A stretch of 64,000 nt of DNA from assembly GCA_902802905.1 (NCBI GenBank), contig CADCNT010000002.1:1-64000 (forward strand). The letters are read 5' to 3'. The stretch comes from an uncultured Erysipelotrichaceae bacterium (GTDB lineage: Bacteria; Bacillota_I; Bacilli_A; RFN20; CAG-826). Made by a program: the position numbers and the translations under genes. This document shows positions 35,006 through 42,793 of this stretch, piece after piece; within the stretch, counting starts at the first letter, position 1; every line of letters starts with the position of its first letter. The notes beneath the pieces are model-generated. The model did not search any database. It saw nothing but the letters and a program-made list of their open reading frames with translations, and was not told where the DNA came from.

Positions 35006-38000
35006 TTAAGCGTAATTAAACGCGATACCAGCAAACTTGATGCCGTTAACGCCAGTAAACACGATTTTGACTTTTCCTGTACATTCTTCAAAGGTACCAC
35101 CAATAATTTGTGGGGTGCTTCCTGAAATAGTACCACTGAGTTTTTGAATGTCATTTACATAAATCGCATAGTTAATAGTCATGTCTTGTGAGGCTGAAGC
35201 TAAAGCGAATGCGGCGTTAACATCTGTGTATGATTGCTGAGTTTCAATTGTAAATGAAGTAATAGGGTTATTCTTAGATCCTGCAGTAACTCCACCTGTA
35301 CCAAGGTTTTGGAAAAGTGATGTAGCAGTTCCAAATGTAACATCAAACTTCACGCCATCAAATGTTGCTACCCAGGTTGTACCACTACCAACATAGGCGC
35401 TTCTATTACCTGCTGAAGGAGCGTAAGAGAACTTACAGTTATCAAATGTAAGAACACTATCACTTGTCACTTTCACCGGAACTTGTAAGGTGTTCTTATC
35501 AGTAGTAATTGTGATTACTTTGCCAGTTAAGACATCATCATCGGTAAATGTATAATCTTCAACATGAATCTTAGATTTATCTAATGTGCCTTCACTTAAA
35601 TCATTTTTAATCGCCTTAAGTTTGAAATCATCCACTGTTGGCTTAGTTCCTGATTTAAAGGCCGCCAGAGTAGCGCTATTAACGGAATAATGATGAATTT
35701 CGTCTTTATCCATCTCTAAAGCTAAATATGTTGGAGTTAAATCAGCTAAGGAACCTGGAACGTCTTTTAAATCCCCATAGATGTAATCCACAAGTTGAGG
35801 ATAATCAACAAATGGATTTCTATTGCCTTGTTTGCCGTTTCCTGCTGTGCAGTTATATGAATAAACGGATTCATTATGTTGCACTTCTTGATGGTCAACA
35901 GCTAAGCTGTTCCACTTGAGTAAATCAGTGAAATATCCAATCGAATACGGCATAGAGGTTGTTAAGTATCTCTCATACGCTAATTCTCTAAAAGTGTCAT
36001 AATTAGAAGTTTCTAAGTTTGGTTGTTCTTGTCTAATTAAGTCACGGAAATATTCTACATATGTCTCGTTAGCAGCTTTAGTTGGATACATGAATTCATT
36101 AATGGAAATACGATTATAATCAACATAGCCATCAACAATTTCTAATGCCTGTTCTTTAGAATTGACGTGCACAGATTTGGTGCTACCACTGTGTGTGGTT
36201 GCGTCATCACCTTTATATGTCCATGTTTCAGTCACATCAACACCAACTTCTTCGTTATACATCACGCTCATATAGAAGATGGCTCTTGCTAATCTGCCTT
36301 TATCAACATCATTTGGTTCAAAAGCATTTCTGGTAAATAAACAGTTTTCTTTCGAAGTTAATTCTGCACTATCAGGATTAACATAGCCTAAATTTTTGTT
36401 GCCTCTACTACTATTTGCACCAGCACTAGCAGCGAGCAAATTATGGAAATCAGTGGCTCTACCAAGAGCTTTGACCGCACTTCCGGTAGAGAATCCAGTC
36501 ATCAAACTAGCAGCAAAAGCATGTTCTCTTTGCCATCCAGTTTGAGTGGCTGTTTTATCAATTGGAGTATCATTATAAACACCATTAACATAGGCGTAAT
36601 CATATAAGTCTTGATCAGCAACTTGATTAGTCTCCCAGTTAGGGGTGTCGTATTTTAAAGCTTTAACATCTTTAGAAATAATATTGTGAAGTTTGGCTTT
36701 TAAATCCTCGCCATTTTCCCAAGTTAAATTTCCATAATAGTTATTATAATAACTACCTTGTGTATTCGCTTGGTCTTTAACAGTAACCAAAACACGAGTG
36801 AATTTTCCGTTTTCCGTAGTTAAAGTAATTGTGGCGGTACCGCCCTTAACAGCTGTAATTGATTTATCAGCGTTAACTTTAACAACGCTGGAATTATTAG
36901 ATGTGACACTTGCTAATTTATCAACAGCGTTATCAGGTAAGATTTGATAAGAAAGGGTTTTAGATTCGCCTTTATTCATTAAAAGATTATCGCTAGATTT
37001 AACTGCGCTAGCTCTAATGCCTTTATCATCTTGATTATCAACAACAGTAACATTGCAATACGCTCTATAGCCTTGTAAAGAAACAGAGACACGAGTTGTA
37101 CCGGCTTTATGTCCTTTAACTGTGCCAGCAGAGATTGTGCAAATTGATTCATCATCACTATAAAACCCATATTCCATGCCATAAGCATCTATATTATTAG
37201 AGGAATAAGTCAGTTTCTTTGATTCATCAACTTTGATGGTGATTTCACTATCAACTGTCACTGATTTAGATGGATCTGGTTCTGTGATTGCAAACGCCAT
37301 AACAGCATATGGTTCGTCATTGTCTCTAACGTTATCGTTATCATCGTCATTATAAGCAAACACCAAAGTGTTACCTGCTCCGCTTGCGGTTGCGACATTA
37401 TTACTAACGTTTAATAAAGCCGGTTTTTCAACATCATATTTGATGTTTTTATTCGCATTATTTGGAACTACTGTTGGTCTAATTGAGTATGTATATCCGT
37501 TAAATAAATCAACGTTAGGATTTGGAAGGTACACTCTTTCAACTTTAACAGGATTATATGCGTAATTTTCATCAAATCTATATCCACATGTTTGACAAAT
37601 CTTGTGGCGATGACCATCTTGAGATTCGCTAGCTTCAGAATCAATGATCCATTCTCCATAATTGTGATCAGAAAAACTACCCTTAAGATTTTCGTATCCT
37701 TCATCAGTGCAAGCATGCCAGTGAGAATAACCATCACTAGACCAATCAGGACTATAATGATGTTCTAATTCATCAACATAATTATCTTTATAAGAATAAT
37801 CGCACACTTTACATTCATGTAATGTGTATCCTTTAGCCTCATAGGTAGGATTGATTGTCGTTTCTTTAAAATCATGTTCTGCTTTATCACTAACTACATC
37901 ATGACCACAAGTCGCGTCATGCCAATGATAGGTTTCATCATAGCTCCATTCACTAGAAAAAGTATGTGTATGGCCTTGTTGGCCACCATTACCACCACAA

Positions 38001-38068
38001 GCAACAACTCCTAAAGAAATAGATAGGAATAATGTCGATAAAATTCTAATGGTCGTTTTCTTTTTCAT
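35006..38068 (-). CDS. Large secreted endonuclease I lipoprotein with BIG2 domains
   Basis: A 1,020-residue surface protein. The signal peptide ends at lipobox VVAC (Cys near residue 24). The N-terminus has two repeats of the form H..W..D..HWH.C, then a C..C pair. Two Ig-like (BIG2) segments follow (about 190-430). Then comes the endonuclease I domain: QREHAFAASLM and ATDFHNLLAASAGANSSRGN, with the catalytic His-Asn pattern. A C-terminal beta-rich domain (about 830-1020) ends the protein. It probably degrades extracellular DNA at the cell surface for nutrition. A TATAAT box lies upstream, overlapping a 12-bp palindrome. Confidence 0.85.
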   Translation of the reverse strand: MKKKTTIRILSTLFLSISLGVVACGGNGGQQGHTHTFSSEWSYDETYHWHDATCGHDVVSDKAEHDFKETTINPTYEAKGYTLHECKVCDYSYKDNYVDELEHHYSPDWSSDGYSHWHACTDEGYENLKGSFSDHNYGEWIIDSEASESQDGHRHKICQTCGYRFDENYAYNPVKVERVYLPNPNVDLFNGYTYSIRPTVVPNNANKNIKYDVEKPALLNVSNNVATASGAGNTLVFAYNDDDNDNVRDNDEPYAVMAFAITEPDPSKSVTVDSEITIKVDESKKLTYSSNNIDAYGMEYGFYSDDESICTISAGTVKGHKAGTTRVSVSLQGYRAYCNVTVVDNQDDKGIRASAVKSSDNLLMNKGESKTLSYQILPDNAVDKLASVTSNNSSVVKVNADKSITAVKGGTATITLTTENGKFTRVLVTVKDQANTQGSYYNNYYGNLTWENGEDLKAKLHNIISKDVKALKYDTPNWETNQVADQDLYDYAYVNGVYNDTPIDKTATQTGWQREHAFAASLMTGFSTGSAVKALGRATDFHNLLAASAGANSSRGNKNLGYVNPDSAELTSKENCLFTRNAFEPNDVDKGRLARAIFYMSVMYNEEVGVDVTETWTYKGDDATTHSGSTKSVHVNSKEQALEIVDGYVDYNRISINEFMYPTKAANETYVEYFRDLIRQEQPNLETSNYDTFRELAYERYLTTSMPYSIGYFTDLLKWNSLAVDHQEVQHNESVYSYNCTAGNGKQGNRNPFVDYPQLVDYIYGDLKDVPGSLADLTPTYLALEMDKDEIHHYSVNSATLAAFKSGTKPTVDDFKLKAIKNDLSEGTLDKSKIHVEDYTFTDDDVLTGKVITITTDKNTLQVPVKVTSDSVLTFDNCKFSYAPSAGNRSAYVGSGTTWVATFDGVKFDVTFGTATSLFQNLGTGGVTAGSKNNPITSFTIETQQSYTDVNAAFALASASQDMTINYAIYVNDIQKLSGTISGSTPQIIGGTFEECTGKVKIVFTGVNGIKFAGIAFNYA

Positions 38069-38086
38069 AGTGCGTGCCTATATATT

Positions 38087-38102
38087 ATTATACACATGTG
38101 TA
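38087..38102 (-). promoter_or_regulatory. -10 box with palindromic operator, nuclease gene
   Basis: TATAAT (38087-38092) overlaps the perfect palindrome TACACATGTGTA (38091-38102) upstream of the endonuclease lipoprotein. A repressor binding there would cover the promoter. Confidence 0.45.
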
Positions 38103-38107
38103 AGCAC

Positions 38108-38133
38108 AAAAAAAGAGCGAAATCGCTCTTTTT
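38108..38133 (-). terminator. Terminator of ftsA-ftsZ
   Basis: A 10-bp stem AAAAAGAGCG/CGCTCTTTTT with a four-base loop, with a long T run on the minus strand, 17 bases after the ftsZ stop. The stem is symmetric, so it may also work in the other direction. Confidence 0.9.
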
Positions 38134-38149
38134 GGTTTGCTTTATTTAC

Positions 38150-39250
38150 TTAGTTCTTTAAGAAGTTAGGAATGATGCTATCTTCTTCTAGATATCTTTC
38201 TTTTTCTCTTTCGGCAGTGTCTTCTAATTCTTCAATCTTAGCTTCAGATTCCACTGGTTTAACTGGTGAGACCACGGTTTGTGCAGTGAAGTCGACATCG
38301 TTTTCAAAGTCACTAGCGATCACTGAGACCATGATTTCATCTGATAATTGGTCATTGATGGTAATGCCAAATTTGATATCAATACTACCACCGACAGCTT
38401 CAATAATGAGGTTAACGCATTCTTGAGCTTCAAATAGGGAGACTTGTGGTCCACAGGTAATAGCCACGATTGCTCTTCTAGCCCCGGCAATACTTCCTTC
38501 AAGCAAAGGAGAATTCATCGCATTAGTGGCTGCTTCCTTAGCACGGTTAGCACCACTTCCCATACCAAATCCGATTAAACCAACACCACTATCTTTTAAT
38601 GTGTTTCTCACATCAGCAAAGTCAAGGTTGATAATGGCTGGCAATAAAATTAAGTTAACAACTGTTTTCACAGATTGAGCTAAAACTTTATCAGAAGCAA
38701 CAAAAGCTTCAGCAATAGAACTATTGCCGTTGGTGACCAATAGTTTGTCGTTAGAAACGACAATTAAGGAATCAACTGCGGATTTTAATTTATTTAATCC
38801 TTCAATGGAATAAACGATTCTCTTCTTACCTTCAAAGGTAAATGGACGTGTGACGATGGCCACAACTAAAGCACCAGCTTCTTTAGCAATTCTTGCCACT
38901 ACTGGAGCCGCTCCGGTACCGGTGCCACCACCCATACCAGCAGCAATAAAGACCATATTAGCGTCTTTAACGATTTCTCGAATATCATCTGCACTTGCTT
39001 CTGCAGCTTGTTCACCCATTTCCGGTTCACCGCCCGCTCCTAGTCCACCAGTTAAGGCTTCGCCTAAGATAATGCGGTTATAAGCTTTAGAGGTTGCTAA
39101 GGCTTGCTTATCGGTATTGGCAACGTAAAATTCAACATTGGAAATCTCTTCATCAATCATTCGATTGACAGCGTTATTACCAGCGCCTCCTACACCAATG
39201 ACAACGATTTTGGCAGCAGGTTCGAAATTGTCTAAATCATAATTTTGCAT
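38150..39250 (-). CDS. ftsZ: Cell division GTPase FtsZ
   Basis: A 366-residue tubulin homologue forming the division ring. It has [11 protein letters not shown] at the N-terminus, the GTP signature [10 protein letters not shown] (near residue 105) and the T7 loop NLDFADV. A variable acidic linker leads to the C-terminal peptide IIPNFLKN, which binds FtsA. AAGGAAGG precedes the ATG, and it starts 14 bases after ftsA. Confidence 0.97.
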   Translation of the reverse strand: MQNYDLDNFEPAAKIVVIGVGGAGNNAVNRMIDEEISNVEFYVANTDKQALATSKAYNRIILGEALTGGLGAGGEPEMGEQAAEASADDIREIVKDANMVFIAAGMGGGTGTGAAPVVARIAKEAGALVVAIVTRPFTFEGKKRIVYSIEGLNKLKSAVDSLIVVSNDKLLVTNGNSSIAEAFVASDKVLAQSVKTVVNLILLPAIINLDFADVRNTLKDSGVGLIGFGMGSGANRAKEAATNAMNSPLLEGSIAGARRAIVAITCGPQVSLFEAQECVNLIIEAVGGSIDIKFGITINDQLSDEIMVSVIASDFENDVDFTAQTVVSPVKPVESEAKIEELEDTAEREKERYLEEDSIIPNFLKN

Positions 39251-39264
39251 AAGACACCTTCCTT

Positions 39265-40458
39265 TTATTCATCTCGAGAAACCGTGACATGTGCCGGGGT
39301 TTCTACTTTATTAACTGGATATCTATTTTCCACTAATAGAGCGCCAAGAAGAGCAGTTAATGAACTGTCTCTAGCTCCTATGGAACGATTCTTTAAGAAT
39401 CGTAGATTTGTAGATCTAATGTTGTTATATAAGAATTGTTTGAATCCTTTAAGTTTTGATCCACCACCGATAATTACAAGTGGAATGGAGCTTGGTTCAT
39501 CAATGTTATAGGCATTGGATAATTGTTCAATGCCGACATCAAGCATGTTCTTAAAGGTTTGTAATTCCTTTTCAATAATTTCATTTAATTGCTTAATGGT
39601 GTAACTGAGTTCTCCAGCAGGAGACATGCTCTTAGCGACCACGTAATCAAATCTCATTTCACGTTTGTCTAAGCCATATAAGCATTTAATGCTTTCTGCT
39701 TCTTTTTCTGAAATATTGAAGCTAGACACTATACTGTTGGTGATGTTATCTCCACCCCATGAGAAGCTTCTAGTAGCGAATAGTTGATGATTATCTATCA
39801 ATGATAACGTCATCGAACCCGCTCCGATATCGAGCAAGAAATAAGTAGAAGGCATATCACTATAAGTAGAGATAAGTTCACTTACCGCAAATGGAGCCAC
39901 CACTCTTCTTCTCACCTTGATATTACTATCAACCAAGCAAGAGGTGTGTTCATCATTGATTCTTCTTGGTAGAGTATGCACTTTTACATGCACTGTAATC
40001 GCACTGCTTTCTTTACCAATTGGGGCTTGCGCGTATCTATTGCCGTTATCTAAACAGAAGGAATCAGGAATGATATCAATTAATTCATTATCAACAGGTA
40101 ATTTCTTGTTTCTAATGATGCTATAAATGTTTCTGATATCAATCTCACCCACAATCTTTTCTGGAGAAATTACGGAAGTAAATTGTTGAGTTTCATAAAT
40201 TTCTAAGCCGTATGGAGGCAAGATTAAAACAGCGTTATCAATTAAGCGATTGAAATGATAATCATTATCAATCACTGGATTGTTTTTTGATAATTCTTTA
40301 ACTATAGAAGCGTGATCTTTTATCACTCCGTTTTCTAAAGGATGAGCAAGAGGAATCTTCTTTACATAGTTAACAATGACCTGGTTATCTTTAATATAAC
40401 CAAAGACAATTTTTAAGTATTTGTGTGATATTTCTAAAGCGGTAATTGGATCTTTCAT
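39265..40458 (-). CDS. ftsA: Divergent FtsA
   Basis: A 397-residue actin-like protein. ALEISHKYLKIVFGY is the phosphate-1 loop, YFLLDIGAGSMTLSL the phosphate-2 loop, and PLVIIGGGSKLKGF the adenosine motif. The sequence is diverged, and the C-terminus (VSRDE) lacks a clear membrane-binding amphipathic helix, so how it tethers FtsZ is unclear. It has its own promoter region after a terminator: TATAAT at 40473-40478. Confidence 0.85.
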   Translation of the reverse strand: MKDPITALEISHKYLKIVFGYIKDNQVIVNYVKKIPLAHPLENGVIKDHASIVKELSKNNPVIDNDYHFNRLIDNAVLILPPYGLEIYETQQFTSVISPEKIVGEIDIRNIYSIIRNKKLPVDNELIDIIPDSFCLDNGNRYAQAPIGKESSAITVHVKVHTLPRRINDEHTSCLVDSNIKVRRRVVAPFAVSELISTYSDMPSTYFLLDIGAGSMTLSLIDNHQLFATRSFSWGGDNITNSIVSSFNISEKEAESIKCLYGLDKREMRFDYVVAKSMSPAGELSYTIKQLNEIIEKELQTFKNMLDVGIEQLSNAYNIDEPSSIPLVIIGGGSKLKGFKQFLYNNIRSTNLRFLKNRSIGARDSSLTALLGALLVENRYPVNKVETPAHVTVSRDE

Positions 40459-40472
40459 GCCAAATATTTTAC

Positions 40473-40478
40473 ATTATA
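40473..40478 (-). promoter_or_regulatory. Candidate -10 of ftsA-ftsZ
   Basis: TATAAT lies 14 bases before the ftsA ATG. No Shine-Dalgarno is visible, so the leader would be very short. Confidence 0.5.
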
Positions 40479-40527
40479 TGTTTCATATTAACAATAATTT
40501 GTTAATTTGAATTTCACAATGTGCGAT

Positions 40528-40559
40528 AAAAAAAGATGAAGCGAGGTTATCTTCATCTT
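40528..40559 (-). terminator. Terminator of the mraZ operon
   Basis: A 9-bp stem AAGATGAAG/CTTCATCTT with a nine-base loop and seven Ts on the minus strand. It lies 24 bases after the small membrane protein and separates mraZ-rsmH from ftsA-ftsZ. Confidence 0.9.
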
Positions 40560-40582
40560 CAACATAAATGCAAATTTAATAA

Positions 40583-40813
40583 TTAGAACGCTAAAAGTTC
40601 ATCAGGAATATCAGCGGTTTCTGTATCCTTCACTTCATCTTCTTCTGTCTGTGCTTTAGCGGCAATTTGTTGTTCTTTAATAGAAGAGATGTAGGTTGGA
40701 ATTGCAATGGATAAACCAATACCTAATAAACCAACAAAAACAAAGGAGAGATTACGGACATAGAAAAACGCTTTGCTCTTATGATGTTTGAATAATTTGT
40801 TTTTCATGTTCAT
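40583..40813 (-). CDS. FtsL-position single-pass membrane protein
   Basis: A 76-residue protein with a basic N-terminus (KHHKSKAFFYV), one membrane helix (LSFVFVGLLGIGLSIAI), then a short acidic extracytoplasmic tail. It is in the place ftsL occupies in other Bacilli (after rsmH), but the usual leucine-zipper coiled coil is missing. AAAGGAGG seven bases upstream supports the start. It may be a reduced division protein; this rests on position and topology only. Confidence 0.55.
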   Translation of the reverse strand: MNMKNKLFKHHKSKAFFYVRNLSFVFVGLLGIGLSIAIPTYISSIKEQQIAAKAQTEEDEVKDTETADIPDELLAF

Positions 40814-40830
40814 CGTCTTTCCTCCTTTTC

Positions 40831-41760
40831 TTATTTCTTTTCGATGATTCTTAGTGTTGCCGAAGCTGATCTAGGATTTCTTTCTAGCTCTTCTTGACTT
40901 GGTCTAATTCCTTTCCTGGTGATTAAGATATAATCTTTTTCTTCCACCTTTATCGGGAAGTTATCTCTATTACCTTCAACGACCGCTAAGTCTTTGAAGT
41001 ATTTTTTGACGATTTTATCTTCCAACGAATGGAAGGTAATGACTGCTAATCTTCCATTGCTATTTAAGTATTTCACTACTTTGCTCAATGCATCTTTTAG
41101 GACATTAAGTTCGTTATTCACTTCAATACGAAGTGCTTGGAAGATTTGTTTAGCAGGATGACCAACTTTTTTTAGTTCTTTAGTAGGTTTACTTCTTTTG
41201 ATGATATCTACTAATTCGAATGTGGTCTCAATTTCTTTATTTTGACGATATTTAACAATGTTTCTAGCTATTGAAGCGGAGTATTTATCTTCTCCGTATT
41301 CATAGAAGATACTTCTTAATTCAGCTTCTGAATAGGTATTCACCACTTCTTTAGCGGTAAGTTTTTGTTCTTGATCCATCCTCATGTCTAGAGGTGCATT
41401 ATAGCGATAGGAGAATCCTCTATCACTTTCATCAAATTGTGGGGAGGAAACACCTAAGTCCATCAGGACTCCATCAACTTTGTTGATTCCTAACTCATCT
41501 AACACTTGATCAACATTTACGAAGTTAGATTTAATAATTTTGAAGTTAGGAGCAATCTTTTCTAATCTTTCTTGTGATTCTTTGATTGCATCTTTATCCT
41601 GGTCTACTCCGATGAGTAAGCCGTTAGTGGATAATCTTTTTAAGATTTCTGAACTGTGACCAGCTCTACCAAGCGTTAAGTCTAGATAGATTCCATTATC
41701 TTTGATGTTTAATCCTTCAATCACTTCATTAAGAAGAACTGGGATATGTTTATTTTCCAT
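40831..41760 (-). CDS. rsmH: 16S rRNA m4C1402 methyltransferase RsmH (MraW)
   Basis: A 309-residue SAM-dependent enzyme methylating C1402 of 16S rRNA. It has LNEVIEGLNI, YLDLTLGRAGHS (SAM motif), GVLMDLGVSSPQ, RGFSYRYNAPLDMRMD and a C-terminal FHSLEDKIVK. It overlaps the mraZ end by 11 bases. The length is normal. Confidence 0.97.
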   Translation of the reverse strand: MENKHIPVLLNEVIEGLNIKDNGIYLDLTLGRAGHSSEILKRLSTNGLLIGVDQDKDAIKESQERLEKIAPNFKIIKSNFVNVDQVLDELGINKVDGVLMDLGVSSPQFDESDRGFSYRYNAPLDMRMDQEQKLTAKEVVNTYSEAELRSIFYEYGEDKYSASIARNIVKYRQNKEIETTFELVDIIKRSKPTKELKKVGHPAKQIFQALRIEVNNELNVLKDALSKVVKYLNSNGRLAVITFHSLEDKIVKKYFKDLAVVEGNRDNFPIKVEEKDYILITRKGIRPSQEELERNPRSASATLRIIEKK

Positions 41761-42190
41761 TTTCTTCTTCCATCTTTTCAGCTATTTCTTCGAAATTATC
41801 ATTAGTCGCCTTTTCATAAGCGAGATAGATTTCTTGATCCCAGATTTCGAAGTGATCACCAACACCAAGGATGATGACATCTTTTTTAATGTTGTATTTG
41901 TTTAGAATTAGGCTTGGAAGTTGAATACGCCCCACCTTATCTAAGCTGAGCTGCACCACACTACCAAGAACAATTCTTAAGTACGAACGTGAATTCTTGT
42001 GGTTGAAAGAGATTTTTTCACACTCTAAGCAAAGCTTATTGAATTCTGCTTCGTTATAAACAGATAAACAACCTTCAAAACCTTTAAGAACGTAAAGGGA
42101 AGAAGATTCATTTAATCCTTCCTTCATTCTTTTAGGTAATAAAAGACGACCTTTGTCATCTAGAGTATGTTCGAAATATCCAAAGTACAT
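41750..42190 (-). CDS. mraZ: Transcriptional regulator MraZ
   Basis: A 146-residue MraZ with two SpoVT/AbrB-like halves: MYFGYFEHTLDDKGRLLLP and later QLSLDKVGRIQLP. The start at 42190 gives the family N-terminus; a GTG three codons upstream is not needed. It binds GTGGG repeats upstream of its own gene, and three such repeats lie at 42195-42219. It controls the mraZ-rsmH-small protein operon. Confidence 0.95.
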   Translation of the reverse strand: MYFGYFEHTLDDKGRLLLPKRMKEGLNESSSLYVLKGFEGCLSVYNEAEFNKLCLECEKISFNHKNSRSYLRIVLGSVVQLSLDKVGRIQLPSLILNKYNIKKDVIILGVGDHFEIWDQEIYLAYEKATNDNFEEIAEKMEEENGK

Positions 42191-42194
42191 ATTT

Positions 42195-42219
42195 CCCACT
42201 TTCTCCCACTTTTTACCAC
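42195..42219 (-). promoter_or_regulatory. MraZ operator: three 10-bp direct repeats
   Basis: On the minus strand, AGTGGTAAAA, AGTGGGAGAA and AGTGGGAAAT follow with a 10-base period, directly upstream of the mraZ ATG. This is the MraZ box layout known from other bacteria and mycoplasmas. Confidence 0.85.
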
Positions 42220-42227
42220 TTGACTAC

Positions 42228-42256
42228 ATTATATATGCATATAAAAGAGATGGCAA
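42228..42256 (-). promoter_or_regulatory. mraZ promoter
   Basis: Minus-strand TTGCCA (42251-42256), a 17-base spacer and a perfect TATAAT (42228-42233). The start site would be about 30 bases before the ATG, next to the MraZ boxes. Confidence 0.85.
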
Positions 42257-42278
42257 CATAAAAATTAATCTTTTTTAT

Positions 42279-42307
42279 AAAATAAAAGTGAGGTAAAACC
42301 TCACTTT
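42279..42307 (-). terminator. Terminator of pheS-pheT-yceD
   Basis: A 9-bp stem AAAGTGAGG/CCTCACTTT with a five-base loop and a T-rich tail on the minus strand, at the stop of the DUF177 gene. Confidence 0.85.
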
Positions 42308-42791
42308 ATAATTCAACATCGTCTAATTTCGACCAACGAGAATCTTTCTTTTCTTCTTTCTCTTTAAGATACTCGTCCTCGCTCAACACCCGATATCCTT
42401 TGCCGCTACTTGGTAGCTTTGCCCCCTTCTTTACTAACTTCATTGGGGTTTCCGCGATAATCAATTCAAGGACATAAGGGTCGAGATCAAAGATTGGTTT
42501 TTCTTCATAAATAATTTCTTCATCATCTTGGATTTCATTAGAAAATTCTAATGTATCTTTGAATTTGAGTTTAAGTGGAACATCTTCTAATGAATAAGAA
42601 CAGACTCCCACTACCTCCGCTTCAATTTTTAATTCCAGGACCATCAAATCATCATATTCATGAGCGTGCACTTTGACATGGCATGAATTAATTTTACGAA
42701 TGTGATTTTGATCTAACTCGGCATGAGAAAAATCAATATCATCTTCGAGATCTAAAACATCATTTTGAAAACTAAAACGTCTAAATTTCAT
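42306..42791 (-). CDS. yceD: DUF177 (YceD) family protein
   Basis: A 161-residue DUF177 protein, linked to 23S rRNA accumulation and usually encoded before rpmF. The sequence has an early VHAHEYDDLMVLELKIEAEVVGVCSYSLE and an acidic central stretch, then IFDLDPYVLELIIAETP, the family motif region. No rpmF follows; a terminator does. It starts two bases after pheT ends. Confidence 0.85.
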   Translation of the reverse strand: MKFRRFSFQNDVLDLEDDIDFSHAELDQNHIRKINSCHVKVHAHEYDDLMVLELKIEAEVVGVCSYSLEDVPLKLKFKDTLEFSNEIQDDEEIIYEEKPIFDLDPYVLELIIAETPMKLVKKGAKLPSSGKGYRVLSEDEYLKEKEEKKDSRWSKLDDVEL

Positions 42792-42793
42792 TT

